Shown: positions 1 through 8,513 of the stretch, piece after piece | Position numbering within the stretch: the stretch's first letter is position 1 | Layout of the letters: every line of letters begins with the position of its first letter | Assembly: GCA_015478585.1 (NCBI GenBank) | Contig: JADMIM010000038.1 | Location: 1 to 33,595 of the forward strand | Length of the DNA stretch: 33,595 nucleotides | Reading direction: 5' to 3' | Source of the DNA: Thermaceae bacterium | Lineage (GTDB): Bacteria > Deinococcota > Deinococci > Deinococcales > Thermaceae | The notes under the pieces: generated by a model | Told to the model about the DNA's origin: nothing | What the model saw: only the letters and a program-made list of their open reading frames with translations | Databases searched by the model: none | Program-made: the position numbers and the translations under genes

Positions 1-144
1 CTTGAAGGCACTGCTGGTTGGGCTGTAGACCACGCTGAAGGTCGCCCCTGGTGGTGGGGGGGTCCCACCACCACCGCCCCCACCGCTGCTCCCGCAGGCT
101 GCCAGAAGCCCAGCACACACCAAAAAGGCCAGTTTTGCCCTCAT
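1..144 (-). CDS. Lipoprotein, 5' part only (runs off the window start)
   Basis: The first 48 codons of a minus-strand gene are present; the rest lies outside the window. The start MRAKLAFLVCAGLLAACG is a textbook lipoprotein signal peptide: basic n-region, short hydrophobic core and an LAAC lipobox with Cys at residue 17. After it comes a Ser/Gly linker of seven consecutive glycines and then four prolines, typical of a flexible tether to the membrane. The mature domain starts near residue 33 (GATFSVVYSP) and is too short to assign. The ATG lies 6 nt downstream of a TAGACT hexamer with an extended TG motif, so the mRNA may be leaderless. I am confident that it is an exported lipoprotein; its function is unknown. 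Confidence 0.8.
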   Translation of the reverse strand, partial: MRAKLAFLVCAGLLAACGSSGGGGGGGTPPPPGATFSVVYSPTSSAFK

Positions 145-150
145 GGGCGA

Positions 151-156
151 AGTCTA
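151..156 (-). promoter_or_regulatory. Probable -10 element of the lipoprotein gene
   Basis: On the minus strand this reads TGC-TAGACT, an extended -10 motif. Six bases separate it from the ATG at 144, which places the predicted transcription start on the start codon. No convincing -35 or Shine-Dalgarno sequence is visible. Confidence 0.35.
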
Positions 157-234
157 GCACGAGCTATATGTGGGGACTCTTGAACAAACTTTAAGATTAC
201 GGCTCAGAAATCTGCGGGGAGGCTCGAGGTTACG

Positions 235-240
235 TATCAT
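235..240 (+). promoter_or_regulatory. Probable -10 element of the small outer-membrane protein gene
   Basis: TATCAT ends six bases before the ATG at 247, again predicting a leaderless message. A -35 box is not evident, and no Shine-Dalgarno sequence is close enough to the ATG to be useful. Confidence 0.3.
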
Positions 241-246
241 GAAGCC

Positions 247-705
247 ATGAAGCGATTGTGGGTTTTGCTGGCGCTGGGTTTTAGCTTGTTGGCCTTTGCT
301 CAAACCCCCAAGCCTTTTGCCGGGGCGAGCCTCAACTTCCAGTGGATTAATGGCATCGGCCTTACCGGCTTGTTGCTGCAAGGGGGAGCCTACGACCTGC
401 TGGGGGATGCCGCCCTGCGCGGCAGCATCGGCTTGGGCCTTACGCCCACCAACTATTTCGAGCTGGGTGTGGACGTACTGGTTCCACTGTCTACCGACCG
501 CCTGACCCCCTATGCCGGTGGGGGCTTGGGGTACGTTAATTTCTCAGGGACTAGCTTTGTGGGGTTGCGGGGCATTGTAGGAGCAGATTACACCGCCAGC
601 AAGGATATCAGCTTGTTTGGTGAGGCGGTGCCAATTCTTTACTTGGTCAACGGAGGAACCGCTTTTGGCATTCAGCTTCGCTTCGGGGTTAACAAGCTGT
701 TCTAA
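247..705 (+). CDS. Small outer-membrane beta-barrel-like protein (hypothetical)
   Basis: A 152-residue protein with a cleavable signal peptide (MKRLWVLLALGFSLLAFAQ, cut probable after AFA near residue 18). The rest alternates short amphipathic beta strands with Gly-rich turns (YAGGGLGYVNFSG, GLRGIVGADYT) and ends in a strand rich in aromatic residues, GIQLRFGVNKLF, with a terminal Phe. That is the C-terminal signature of small outer-membrane barrels. I cannot name a family with certainty. It stands alone, divergent from the lipoprotein gene, with an interspersed repeat directly after its stop. Its role may be structural in the envelope; a periplasmic or surface beta protein is the alternative. 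Confidence 0.75.
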   Translation: MKRLWVLLALGFSLLAFAQTPKPFAGASLNFQWINGIGLTGLLLQGGAYDLLGDAALRGSIGLGLTPTNYFELGVDVLVPLSTDRLTPYAGGGLGYVNFSGTSFVGLRGIVGADYTASKDISLFGEAVPILYLVNGGTAFGIQLRFGVNKLF

Positions 706-714
706 GCCATGAGC

Positions 715-905
715 TAGACGCTAAAAACTCGTCAAACGCCGAACGCTAAAGACTGAAGGTGACAGCAAAATACAAGGGGCTACAAAGCTACACCAGGACG
801 ACATAATTGCCCTATCGAGAAACACCGTCTGGAACACAGTTTAGGTTTTTGACTTTAAGCCTTCAGCTTTCGGCTTTAGACGTTCGACCTTCGACGCTTT
901 TGCCT
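715..905. repeat. Interspersed repeat element, copy A
   Basis: This fills the space between the outer-membrane protein gene and the 3' end of der. The flanks are imperfect inverted repeats made of GTCGAAGG/ACGCTAAA-type words. The centre (about 790-836) is a core shared with copies at 3013-3060, 10832-10879 and 12147-12194, starting ACACCAGGAC and containing AGAAACACCGTCT. No open frame is conserved among copies, so it looks like a non-coding, MITE- or REP-like element. Confidence 0.75.
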
Positions 906-2216
906 TTAGCTCTCCTTTTCCCCGTCCCGCCGCCCCCGGAAAACCATCTTGAAAGGAATTTCCTGCAAGCCTAGGTCTTGGCCGATGCGGTTGCGCAAAA
1001 AGCCCTCGAAGGCACGGGTCACAAACTCGGCGTAGTTGCAGAAAAAAACGAAGGTGGGCGGGGCGATATCGGGCTGGGTGAGGAAAAACAGCTTGAGGGG
1101 CTTGCCCTTGAAGTTGGGCAGCATGGTCTGGCTAGTCCACAGGGCCAGAAAGCGGTTGAGTTCGGCGGTCTCGAAGCGCACTCGAGCCAGAGCGTAGAGC
1201 CGCGCAGCCTCGCTAAAGAGTTTGTGTAGGTTGTGCTTGGTCAGGCTCGAGACATACAGCTTGGGCAGGTGCTCTAGGTGCGACAGCTTGAGCTTGAGGT
1301 CGGCCCGTAGCTTGGGAGCTTCTTCTTTAGATACCAAGTCCCACTTGGTAATGGTCACGATAACCGGCTTGCCCGCGTCCAGGGCCTCGTTTGCCAGCTT
1401 CATCTCGAAGTCGCCCACTTCGCGCGGGTCTACCACTACCAGCACGATGTCGCTGTCCAGAATCACCTGATGCGAGCGCCGGATTGCCAGCTCCTCCACG
1501 TTGGTTTCGGGGTGGCGGCGAATACCGGCGGTATCCACCAGCAAAAACTTGTTGCCCCCGTAGTCAAACTCCACGTCTATGGCATCGCGGGTGGTTCCGG
1601 GTAGCTCCGAGACAATCACCCGCTCCTCGCCCAGAATCGCGTTGAGCAAGCTGGATTTACCGGCATTGGGGCGACCCACGATAGCCAGGCGGATCGGAAC
1701 CACCTCCGGCTCACTCTCGCCCTGACGCACCGGCAGCCGGGCCCAGATGGCTTCGTTGAGGTCGTCGAAGCCCCGCCCGTGAGCGACGCTGGTGGGAATT
1801 GCCGCACCAAAGCCCAGGGCATAGAGATCGCCCAGATAGTTTTCGTGCTTGGGGTCGTCTACCTTGGTGGCTACCAGCAGCACCGGTTTTTTCTGGCGGC
1901 GCAGAAAGTCGGCCACCTCGAGGTCGGCGGGGGCAAAATCGGCCCGCCCATCCACCGCGAACAGCACCAGGTCGGCGTTGCCGATGGCCCCTTCCACCTT
2001 GGACTTGATTTTCTTCTCCCACACGTCCCCCGACCACAATCCACCGGTATCTACCAGTTTGAAACGCCCCCGCTCGCTCTCCACCTCACCCTCTTTGAGG
2101 TCGCGAGTTACACCGGGCTGATCGGCGACTACGGCAGCATTCTTCTGCCCTAACAATTTGTTAAACAGGCTCGACTTGCCCACATTGGGGCGGCCCACGA
2201 TGACCACACGATACAT
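906..2216 (-). CDS. der: Ribosome biogenesis GTPase Der (EngA)
   Basis: A 436-residue protein with two tandem G domains followed by a KH-like domain, the arrangement unique to Der, which acts in late assembly of the 50S ribosomal subunit. G domain 1 has GRPNVGKSS near residue 8, DTGG in switch II and TKVD as the base-specificity motif. G domain 2 (from about residue 175) has GRPNAGKSS, DTAG and TKWD. The C-terminal domain ends with RNRIGQDLGLQEIPFKMVFR, a conserved Der end. The length matches the family. The start is supported by AAGGAG upstream of the ATG. It is monocistronic and divergent from the SDR gene; its stop abuts repeat copy A. Confidence 0.97.
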   Translation of the reverse strand: MYRVVIVGRPNVGKSSLFNKLLGQKNAAVVADQPGVTRDLKEGEVESERGRFKLVDTGGLWSGDVWEKKIKSKVEGAIGNADLVLFAVDGRADFAPADLEVADFLRRQKKPVLLVATKVDDPKHENYLGDLYALGFGAAIPTSVAHGRGFDDLNEAIWARLPVRQGESEPEVVPIRLAIVGRPNAGKSSLLNAILGEERVIVSELPGTTRDAIDVEFDYGGNKFLLVDTAGIRRHPETNVEELAIRRSHQVILDSDIVLVVVDPREVGDFEMKLANEALDAGKPVIVTITKWDLVSKEEAPKLRADLKLKLSHLEHLPKLYVSSLTKHNLHKLFSEAARLYALARVRFETAELNRFLALWTSQTMLPNFKGKPLKLFFLTQPDIAPPTFVFFCNYAEFVTRAFEGFLRNRIGQDLGLQEIPFKMVFRGRRDGEKES

Positions 2217-2249
2217 AAAACTCCTTCAGGCCAAACAGCAACAATAACC

Positions 2250-2277
2250 TTGGTCTGCCAGCACTAAATGTTAGCAT
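2250..2277 (+). promoter_or_regulatory. Candidate promoter of the SDR gene
   Basis: TTGGTC at 2250-2255 and TAGCAT at 2272-2277, spaced 16 bp, lie just upstream of the ATG at 2289. The predicted 5' leader would be only about five bases, with no Shine-Dalgarno sequence. Confidence 0.35.
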
Positions 2278-2288
2278 AGCGCCAGAAT

Positions 2289-2951
2289 ATGGCTAAAGTT
2301 TGCGCAATCGTCGGCATGGGACGGGGTATCGGGCTCAGCGTGGCCCGGTGCTTTGGTCTGCAAGGCTACAAGCTGGCTCTGCTGGCCCGTAGCGAAAAAA
2401 ACCTCCTGGACTATAGCGGAGCCCTCGAGTTCGATGGCCTCAAGGCCCTGCCCCTGACCGCCGATGTGACCCGCCCCTTCACGGTGATTTCGGCCATTCG
2501 AGAGGCCGAAAAGCAGCTCGGACCAATCGAGGTGATGGTCTATAACGCCTTCGCCTCGCGCCCCACCAAACCCTCGGAGCTAAAAGCCGAAGACCTCGAG
2601 GCCACCCTGCGGATCAACTTGTATGGCGCTCTGAGCACCGCCCAGGTCGTGCTTCCGGCCATGCTCCAGCGCAAGAGAGGAACCCTCTTGTTCACCGGGG
2701 GAGGTCTGGCCCTGCGCCCCAGCAGCGCCGCCGCCGCACTTTCCATCGGCAAAGCCAGCCTGCGAGCTTTGGTTGGCACACTGGCCCAGGAACTAGCCCC
2801 CGAGGGCATTCACGTGGCTACCGTGACCGTAGCCGGAGCCGTCAAGCGCGGCACGGCTTTCGATCCTGACCGCATCGCCGAGAAGTTTTGGGAACTGCAC
2901 GCCCAAGCCGCCGGGCAGTGGCAGGTCGAGTTGGTGTTCGACGGGAAGTAG
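2289..2951 (+). CDS. Short-chain dehydrogenase/reductase-like protein, atypical active site
   Basis: A 220-residue Rossmann-fold protein of the SDR superfamily. The N-terminal nucleotide-binding glycine motif is VGMGRGIG (usual TGxxxGIG), followed by LLARSE, suggesting NADP(H) preference, and an adenine-site Asp in TADVTR. The usual NNAG motif appears as VYNAF. The catalytic block is unusual: at the YxxxK position the sequence is LSIGK, so the catalytic Tyr is replaced by Leu while Lys remains, and the usual catalytic Ser falls in a run of glycines (FTGGG). It may therefore bind NAD(P) without classical dehydrogenase chemistry, or use other residues. It is shorter than the typical 250 residues. 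Repeat copy B follows. Fold assignment is secure; substrate and activity are unknown. Confidence 0.85.
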   Translation: MAKVCAIVGMGRGIGLSVARCFGLQGYKLALLARSEKNLLDYSGALEFDGLKALPLTADVTRPFTVISAIREAEKQLGPIEVMVYNAFASRPTKPSELKAEDLEATLRINLYGALSTAQVVLPAMLQRKRGTLLFTGGGLALRPSSAAAALSIGKASLRALVGTLAQELAPEGIHVATVTVAGAVKRGTAFDPDRIAEKFWELHAQAAGQWQVELVFDGK

Positions 2952-2959
2952 CTGCGAAG

Positions 2960-3146
2960 AGCAGAGGGCAGAGAGCTAAAGGCAAAAGCAAAATACAAGG
3001 GGCTACAAAGCTACACCAGGACAGCATAATTGCTCTATCAGGAAACACCGTCCAGGACGCAACCTGTGTTCTTAGTTTTTGACTTTGAGCTTCTGGCCTT
3101 CGACGTTCGACGTTAGACCTTCGACCTTTAGCGTTTTGCCCTCAGC
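2960..3146. repeat. Interspersed repeat element, copy B
   Basis: The second copy of the family, between the SDR and DUF815 genes. The outer ends are imperfect inverted repeats (GCAGAGGGCAGAGAGCTAAA at the left, GTTTTGCCCTCAGCTAAA-type sequence at the right), with GTCGAAGG-type words inside. The core at 3013-3060 is close to copy A. It ends just before the putative -10 of the next gene. Confidence 0.75.
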
Positions 3147-3162
3147 TAAAGCCCAGAGCGAT

Positions 3163-3168
3163 AAAATA
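3163..3168 (+). promoter_or_regulatory. Probable -10 element of the DUF815 gene
   Basis: TAAAAT ends seven bases before the ATG at 3176, with no Shine-Dalgarno sequence between, so the message is probably leaderless or nearly so. Confidence 0.35.
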
Positions 3169-3175
3169 GCTGGCA

Positions 3176-4243
3176 ATGCAGCTATTCTCCGCACCTCACC
3201 CCTCACCTTTGCTCGAGCTGTTCTATGCCGACTTGCCTGCGGGTGAACCCTGGGCCTGGGTACTGACCGCACGCTTGCTGGCCGATTCGGCTCTGGCTCG
3301 GCGCTTACTCCATCAGCCCTTGACTCCCGGCCTGACTCAGTGGATTGAAGCAGAGCTAGGGCTCATGCGTCAAGAACTGCAAACCCTGCGCCAGAGGTAT
3401 CCCTACGGGGATTTCGGCACTCGAGCCCCCCGTCCGTCCGAACAAGCCGCCCTCGAGGTGCTGCAAACGGGCCGCGCAGCCAGTCTACAAGCCCTCTACC
3501 AGGGCTTTGGTTACGGTGTGTACGCGGCCTGCACGGCCTTTCTCTATGACGGTGAGATGAAAGCAGTGGAGCGGCCCGACCCGGCCCAGTTTGCCGAGTT
3601 GGTGGGGTATGCTCGGCAGATTGCGGCCCTCAAAAACAATATCGAGCGCTTTCTGGGCGGCAAACCCGCCGTCCCCATGCTGCTCTACGGGGCCAGGGGC
3701 AGCGGCAAGTCCACCTCGGTCAAGGCCCTGCGCACCCAGTACGCGGGCCAGGGGTTGCGGCTGGTGGAGGTAATGGACACTGGCCTGGAGAAGCTGCCCG
3801 ACCTGCTCGAGCTGCTGCGCCCCCTGCCCTACCGCTTCGTGCTCTATCTCGACGACCTGGCCTTCGCCACCGAGGATGCCCGCTTTCACAAGCTCAAAGC
3901 CCTCCTCGAGGGGGCTGTATATGAGCAGCCCGGCAATGTTTTGGTGGTGGCTACTTCTAACCGCCGCAATCTAGTAACCCAGTCCTGGACTGACCGCCCC
4001 GAACCCAACGCAGCCGACCCCGCGGCCTGGGATACTTTGCAAGACAAGCTAGCCCTGGCCGACCGCTTCGGCCTGGTGCTGACCTTCCCTCCCTTCGACC
4101 AAGCGCACTACCTCGAGGCTGTGGCTCACATTCTGGGCCTCCAACTCAGCGAGGAGATACGTGCATCGGCATTGCAGTTCGCTTTGGACGGGCGCGGATT
4201 CTCTGGGCGCACTGCGCGACACTTCGCAAACCAAAAACTGTAA
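3176..4243 (+). CDS. DUF815-type ATP-binding protein (AAA+ family)
   Basis: A 355-residue P-loop ATPase resembling the DUF815 family, an AAA+ group of unknown function. The N-terminal half is helical and Leu-rich. The Walker A motif is YGARGSGKST near residue 168, followed at conserved spacing by a DDLAF Walker B-type motif (FVLYLDDLAF, near 225) and ATSNRRNLV (near 260), a sensor-1-like segment seen in this family. The C-terminal part has DRFGLVLTF and FDQAHYLEAV, also typical. Length is in the family range. It is monocistronic, reading away from repeat copy B. Family assignment is strong; no biochemical role is established from the sequence. Confidence 0.88.
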   Translation: MQLFSAPHPSPLLELFYADLPAGEPWAWVLTARLLADSALARRLLHQPLTPGLTQWIEAELGLMRQELQTLRQRYPYGDFGTRAPRPSEQAALEVLQTGRAASLQALYQGFGYGVYAACTAFLYDGEMKAVERPDPAQFAELVGYARQIAALKNNIERFLGGKPAVPMLLYGARGSGKSTSVKALRTQYAGQGLRLVEVMDTGLEKLPDLLELLRPLPYRFVLYLDDLAFATEDARFHKLKALLEGAVYEQPGNVLVVATSNRRNLVTQSWTDRPEPNAADPAAWDTLQDKLALADRFGLVLTFPPFDQAHYLEAVAHILGLQLSEEIRASALQFALDGRGFSGRTARHFANQKL

Positions 4244-4698
4244 TTAGACTTCTTGCAGAAGTCGCTAATAGCTCCTGGCGGATAGCCCATAGCTACGTCC
4301 GAAACGACAGCTCGAGCTGGTTTTAGATAATTTCGGAGTTGGAGCGCTCTTCATATAAATTTAGCTAGTGGCAATCGCAAGAACTGCGTTCCAGATTGAC
4401 CGTTGGCGCTGCAAGGGGGTGGCCGTAGGCCATAGCCGCTCGCACGGGCAAAGCCCGGCCCTGTGGGCCTAGTGCTCGCACGGGCAAAGCCCGGCCCTGT
4501 GGGCCTTGTGCGCTGCGGCTAACCTGGGAGGGGAGCTAACCGTCAATGAAGGCCGCGATAAGCTGTACTCTAGCTTCCGCTATAGCCTGGACTATCTTCG
4601 CCAAGTTCCGCTCGCTCCAAGCCTTAGATATCAAGACCTGTACGCTTGCATTCAACTTCTGCCATTTACCTAGGTTCGGGGTATTCGTGGGAACCGCT
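4244..4698. other. Gene-free stretch between DUF815 and the photolyase-related pseudogene
   Basis: No convincing intact gene. At 4258-4296 is a segment resembling the hairpin sequence between ybaB and recR (GTCGCTAATAGCT...GATAGCCCA). At 4438-4506 is a 33-bp tandem repeat. At about 4520-4690 the minus strand has an open frame of some 60 codons without an ATG that I cannot assign; it may be a relic. Gene density and hairpin content suggest decay. Confidence 0.5.
4438..4506. repeat. 33-bp direct repeat, two copies (period 36 bp)
   Basis: Identical 33-bp units occupy 4438-4470 and 4474-4506, separated by AGT. Each unit contains two short hairpins, GGGCAAAGCCC and GGCCCTGTGGGCC, so a transcript would form four stacked stem-loops. 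Confidence 0.9.
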
Positions 4699-5121
4699 CT
4701 AGACTTCGCCTTTGGCGATTTGTCTTTGCAGCGCTCGAGCCCTAGCGAGAATCTCCGTTTGGATCTCTACCGAACGTTTGTCCCAGTTTTTATAGAGCAC
4801 CCCCAGCCGGTCTCGGTGGCGGAGCATGAAGTCCTAGTACAAGCTGTTGAAGGGGCAGGCTCGCTCTCCTACTATCTGTGGCGGGCTAAACTTGCAGTGC
4901 TGGCAGTGGTTGCCCATACGCTGAATATATTTACCGCTGGCAGCATAGGGTTTGCTGGAGAGCAGCGCGGTGGCAAAGGCGCTAAACACCAATACCAGCC
5001 GCTGGCGGTGTTTGCGCACTTTGTGTCCCAGTTCGTGGGCCTCGAGCAGCAATACCCGCTCAGGAGCCAGGCTCCGCACCGCCGCCAAGTTGAGCTGGTC
5101 GCCCAGCCCCCACAGGATCAT
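4699..5121 (-). pseudogene. Remnant of a photolyase/cryptochrome-related (FeS-BCP type) protein
   Basis: The minus strand encodes the N-terminus of a photolyase-related protein (ILWGLGDQLNL, LLLEAHELG, HRQRLVLVFSA) joined in frame, near residue 48, to the family's C-terminus (SSKPYAASGKYI, HCQHC, ERACPFNSLY). The C-terminal segment carries Cys residues typical of the iron-sulfur cluster of this group. Full-length members have about 500 residues, so some 350 central residues are deleted. The conserved LYWDF has become LY-stop-DF (TGG to TAG) at about 4834-4836; after it the frame stays open through DFMLRHRDRLG and YKNWDK to a stop at 4699. The ATG overlaps the stop of the upstream hydrolase gene (ATGA), so the intact ancestor was translationally coupled to it. 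Clearly non-functional as a photolyase. Confidence 0.88.
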
Positions 5122-6404
5122 CGCAGCACTTTCAGATATTCAGCCATCGGCCCTACCGCAGGCCCGCTCCGCCCAGTAAGGATGTCCAGGTGGGTCAGGC
5201 CCGGCAAGATTCGGATGTCGGTTTTAGTGCTGGGGAACACGTCGCCGACCGCTTTGAAGCTTTCCATCTTTTGCAGCAAGCCGCTCCCCGCACCCAGGGC
5301 CAGCACGCTAAAAGGCAGCGTGTGCGGCTTTAGCTCGGGCATTGCCACCTTCCAGGCCGAGATGTCGAGGGTCAGGCGGTAAGGGAAAAACCATTCCGAG
5401 AAGCCGGTATTGGGGTGGGCGTAGAGCGAGAGAAACTCGAGCGGGTCGGTGGCCTCGCCAGTATCTATCCATTCCACCCGCTTGCCCCTGGGCCCCCGCA
5501 CGGTGTAACTCAGGGTGTTGAAAAACAGCCCCAGGATGTTGAGGCCCTCCCTGGCCTGGGCCCGGCCCAGCGAGACCGCAAAAATCGGGACGGGCTGGTA
5601 GCGGGCGGCGATACGCGCCAGTGCCGCAGCCTCGCGGCTGGCGCGGTAGGGTACCCAGCCCGCTGGCGCGTCGGCCTGGGGGTCTTGGGCCGCCATGTAA
5701 GCTTGGGCCTCGGCCTGGGCGAAGCTGAGCGGGTTGAGGCCAAACAGGGTCACATAGGGCGGGGTTTTGCCCGCCAGCAGGTCATTGAGGCCCGATACGT
5801 TGCCAAACATCCCGCCGCTTTCACCATTTAGATACTGCTCTTTGGTGATTTGCACCAGGTTGGGGCCACCGTCCAGCAGAATCAGGCCGCTGAGTTTTTC
5901 GGGATGATATAGCGTGTACAGCGAGGCTATGCTGCCTCCCAGGCTGTGGCCCACCAGCACCACCGGCCCTTTGACCTTGGCTGCATCAATTACCCTGTCC
6001 AGGTCGTCGAGGTGTACCCTCAGACCCCAGTCTTTGAGAAAAGGAAAGTCCGGTAGCTTGTAATGCTGGTAGAAGGTCCAGGGGTCGGGGGTGTTGAAGC
6101 CGGAGCGATCCTCGAGGCCATTGGAGCACCGGTCTAAAGCCCACACTTCCCAGCCTCGAGCTGCCAGCACCAAACGCCGGGCCAGGGCCTCGAAATTGGT
6201 CGCCCCACCCAGAAAGCCCGGAACCATCACCACCGTACCCTTGAACTCTCCCTGTGCCGGAAAATCCAGCACGTAACTCTTATCCAGCGCAGGGCCAGCC
6301 GCGGTGGGCGCACCGGCAATCGCCCGGTATTCCGGCGTACCTTCCCAACGTGCGGTCTGGGCTAAACCTGGAGCCAGCAGCAACAACGCAACCATCCATC
6401 GCAT
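5118..6404 (-). CDS. Secreted alpha/beta hydrolase (lipase/esterase-like)
   Basis: A 428-residue protein from the ATG at 6404; a TTG 39 nt further upstream is possible but would spoil the signal peptide (MRWMVALLLLAPGLAQ). The mature part has the alpha/beta-hydrolase oxyanion segment VMVPGFLGG near residue 60, the nucleophile elbow GHSLGGS near residue 155, and a C-terminal LTHLDIL that probably supplies the catalytic His; the acid is not certain. A long insertion separates core strands, as in lid-bearing lipases. It is exported, and the substrate is probably an ester or lipid. It overlaps the start of the photolyase-related remnant by 4 nt. Fold confidence is high; specificity is unknown. 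Confidence 0.85.
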   Translation of the reverse strand: MRWMVALLLLAPGLAQTARWEGTPEYRAIAGAPTAAGPALDKSYVLDFPAQGEFKGTVVMVPGFLGGATNFEALARRLVLAARGWEVWALDRCSNGLEDRSGFNTPDPWTFYQHYKLPDFPFLKDWGLRVHLDDLDRVIDAAKVKGPVVLVGHSLGGSIASLYTLYHPEKLSGLILLDGGPNLVQITKEQYLNGESGGMFGNVSGLNDLLAGKTPPYVTLFGLNPLSFAQAEAQAYMAAQDPQADAPAGWVPYRASREAAALARIAARYQPVPIFAVSLGRAQAREGLNILGLFFNTLSYTVRGPRGKRVEWIDTGEATDPLEFLSLYAHPNTGFSEWFFPYRLTLDISAWKVAMPELKPHTLPFSVLALGAGSGLLQKMESFKAVGDVFPSTKTDIRILPGLTHLDILTGRSGPAVGPMAEYLKVLR

Positions 6405-6527
6405 AAACCTAATGGTGGGCGATTTTATCCATTCCGACTCCAACCCTGCCTACAAAACCCAGAGTCGCGTGCAGGACAAGATTTACCAATCGAGCGTTTT
6501 TATCGTCCTGGACAGAGATAGCTAGAC

Positions 6528-6884
6528 TCAAATATGGATAGCGTGAAATATATCAAAGCCCAGCAAGAATAGCCCTTGAAGAAATATTCCCGCCCCAAAG
6601 CCCTTGCTGGTTGGGCTGCGCCGAGACCGCAAGAAAAGACCTGCTGCTATGTATAGCACGTCCAGACCGGCATTAATCCATAAAATACGCCGCAGGGAAT
6701 CCGCACTGGACTCACCCCCCAAGAGCCCCGGTAGCGCGATCAGCGCATCTATAAAAGCCCAGACCCCGCTCATCAGCCAGAAGGCCCGCCAGAACTCGCT
6801 TCTCACCTGCCATAGCCCGAAGATGGCCACACCCATCCAGGGAATCGCCCACAGCAACAGTCGCACCGCAATGGTCTGGCCCAT
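6528..6884 (-). CDS. Small four-helix membrane protein (hypothetical)
   Basis: 118 residues starting [17 protein letters not shown]. Four hydrophobic segments are visible, at about residues 5-25, 32-52, 70-88 and 98-115, with a basic loop (LRSRRSPTSKG) between the last two. The start at 6884 is preferred because its ATG shares one base with the stop of the DUF2256 gene (TGATG), indicating coupling; an in-frame start 39 nt upstream would lie inside that gene. It is the third gene of a photolyase operon. I do not assign a function; small membrane proteins of this shape are often annotated as uncharacterised. Confidence 0.75.
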   Translation of the reverse strand: MGQTIAVRLLLWAIPWMGVAIFGLWQVRSEFWRAFWLMSGVWAFIDALIALPGLLGGESSADSLRRILWINAGLDVLYIAAGLFLRSRRSPTSKGFGAGIFLQGLFLLGFDIFHAIHI

Positions 6885-7033
6885 CAAACCCCCTTGCCCT
6901 TGGTCCAGCAGCGCTCCGAACAATACTTGACCTGATCCCAGTTTTTAGCCCATTTTTTGCGCCACTGGAAGGGCTTGCCACATACCGGGCAAAGCTTGCT
7001 GGGGAGATGTTCTTTGAAGCCTTTGAGTTTCAT
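6884..7033 (-). CDS. DUF2256 zinc-ribbon micro-protein
   Basis: A 49-residue protein, easily missed because of its size. It begins [18 protein letters not shown] and contains [14 protein letters not shown], followed by [11 protein letters not shown]. The two Cys pairs (CxxC and CxxxC) probably bind a zinc ion. This is the DUF2256 signature, a family often found beside photolyase genes. Its ATG overlaps the phr stop codon (ATGA) and its TGA overlaps the start of the next gene, so it is translationally coupled on both sides. The role is unknown; the context suggests a link to light-dependent repair. Confidence 0.92.
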   Translation of the reverse strand: MKLKGFKEHLPSKLCPVCGKPFQWRKKWAKNWDQVKYCSERCWTKGKGV

Positions 7034-8334
7034 CTTGATTTGGCGATTCTCTCGGCAGCAGCCAGGTAGCGGCGACGGGCAAAGTCCAGGTCTAGCACGG
7101 GGTCTTTATAAGGCTCAGGATTGCCACCGGATTCGGGAACCCAGCACTTGAGCCATTCGCCTTTGGGGTCGTGGGTTTGGGCCTGGGTGCTCAGGTTGAA
7201 GACCCGGAAATAAGGAGCTGCGTCCACCCCCAGCCCGCCTGCCCACTGCCAGCCTTGCAGGTTGGAGGCGTTGTCTCCGTCGAGCAGAAGGTCACGAAAG
7301 GCCCGCTGGCACTTTTGCCAGGGCAGCAGGCCCAACTTGACCGCAAACTGGGCTACCACCATGCGCCCCCGGTTGGACATGAAGCCAGTCTGCCGCAGTT
7401 GGCGCATACAGCCGTCCACCACAGGGATTCCGGTCTGACCCTCGAGCCATGCCCCAAACAACTCGCCGTCGTCGTTCCAGGGCAGGTGGTTCCAGCGCGG
7501 GTCGAAGGTCTGGTGCATCATCTGCGGGCGGTGAAAGAGCAAATCCCCGCTAAAGTCGCGCCAGCACAGCTCGTTGACCCACTTACGGGCTCCTTCGCCG
7601 CCCACGCTGAGGGCCTTTTGCGCGGCCAGCCGGGGCGAAAGCACCCCTAAGGTGAAGTAATACGAGAGCTTGGAAACCCCGTCTCCGGCCAGACCATCTC
7701 GAGTCTGATGGTAGGTGGGGAGCTTGTCGCGCAGGAAAGCCTCGAGCGCCCCCAGAGCCTTTTCCTCACCCACCGCAGGCAGTTCGACATCGGATTGCTC
7801 CTGGGGGATGTCGCCCAGCGGGTAATCGGCAGGCAGATGCACGGGGGGAAAGCGCTGGGGCGACTCGAGTGGGCTTCCCCAGTCGGCGGCCCACCAGCGC
7901 TTGGAGAAGGGGGTAAAGACCGTATAAGCCCCACCGTCCGGCTTCACAATTTCGCCGGGCTCCTGGATATATTGCCCCTCGAACCAGCCGATGCGCCCAC
8001 CCAGGGCTTTCTCGGTCTGTTCATCGCGGAACTTGGCATAGGGCGTGGAGTTTTGCACCGCGAAGACTTTTTGAATGCCCAAGTCGGCGACCAGCTTGGG
8101 CAACACTTCCCAGGGCTTGCCCGTGCGCACCAGCAGGGTTGTGCCCCGCCGGGTATAGGACTCACGCAGGGCGAGGGTGTTGGCCTGAAACCAGGCCCGC
8201 CGCCGGGCAGAGGTCGCCTCCAGGATAGAGGGGTCGAGAATGACCAGACCCAGCACCGGGCCAGACCTGAGAGCCGCGTCCAAAGCAGGATTGTCGTGGG
8301 TGCGCAGATCGGCGCGATGCCACACTAGGTTCAT
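7030..8334 (-). CDS. phr: Deoxyribodipyrimidine photolyase (class I CPD photolyase type)
   Basis: 434 residues from [18 protein letters not shown], the usual opening of the family; an ATG ten codons upstream (8364) is possible. The N-terminal alpha/beta antenna domain covers roughly residues 1-130. The C-terminal FAD-binding domain includes [57 protein letters not shown] and [21 protein letters not shown]. These cover the FAD-contacting segments and Trp residues of the electron-transfer chain. It repairs UV-induced cyclobutane pyrimidine dimers using blue light. It heads the operon phr-DUF2256-membrane protein. No strong Shine-Dalgarno sequence is visible. A palindrome lies in the divergent intergenic region upstream. 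Confidence 0.96.
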   Translation of the reverse strand: MNLVWHRADLRTHDNPALDAALRSGPVLGLVILDPSILEATSARRRAWFQANTLALRESYTRRGTTLLVRTGKPWEVLPKLVADLGIQKVFAVQNSTPYAKFRDEQTEKALGGRIGWFEGQYIQEPGEIVKPDGGAYTVFTPFSKRWWAADWGSPLESPQRFPPVHLPADYPLGDIPQEQSDVELPAVGEEKALGALEAFLRDKLPTYHQTRDGLAGDGVSKLSYYFTLGVLSPRLAAQKALSVGGEGARKWVNELCWRDFSGDLLFHRPQMMHQTFDPRWNHLPWNDDGELFGAWLEGQTGIPVVDGCMRQLRQTGFMSNRGRMVVAQFAVKLGLLPWQKCQRAFRDLLLDGDNASNLQGWQWAGGLGVDAAPYFRVFNLSTQAQTHDPKGEWLKCWVPESGGNPEPYKDPVLDLDFARRRYLAAAERIAKSR

Positions 8335-8402
8335 AGGGAGGAGTTTGACCGGAAGCCTGAACATTCAGGCCCGCCAGGGCTACAAACCCCCACTGTCCGA
8401 CC

Positions 8403-8426
8403 AGGGTCAGTCCTAAGGTTGACCCT
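8403..8426. promoter_or_regulatory. Dyad-symmetric operator candidate between phr and the methyltransferase gene
   Basis: AGGGTCA (8403-8409) and TGACCCT (8420-8426) are perfect inverted half-sites separated by ten bases, which themselves contain CCTAAGG. The site lies in the 179-bp divergent intergenic region and could serve either gene. A regulator is not identified from this window. Confidence 0.35.
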
Positions 8427-8513
8427 AGCCCACCTCCAGGTCTACACCAAACCCCCATCCATCTAACCTCGAGCGAGCGCGAGAATGTTTTTCCCTAAGT
8501 TGGGGGTGGGTCT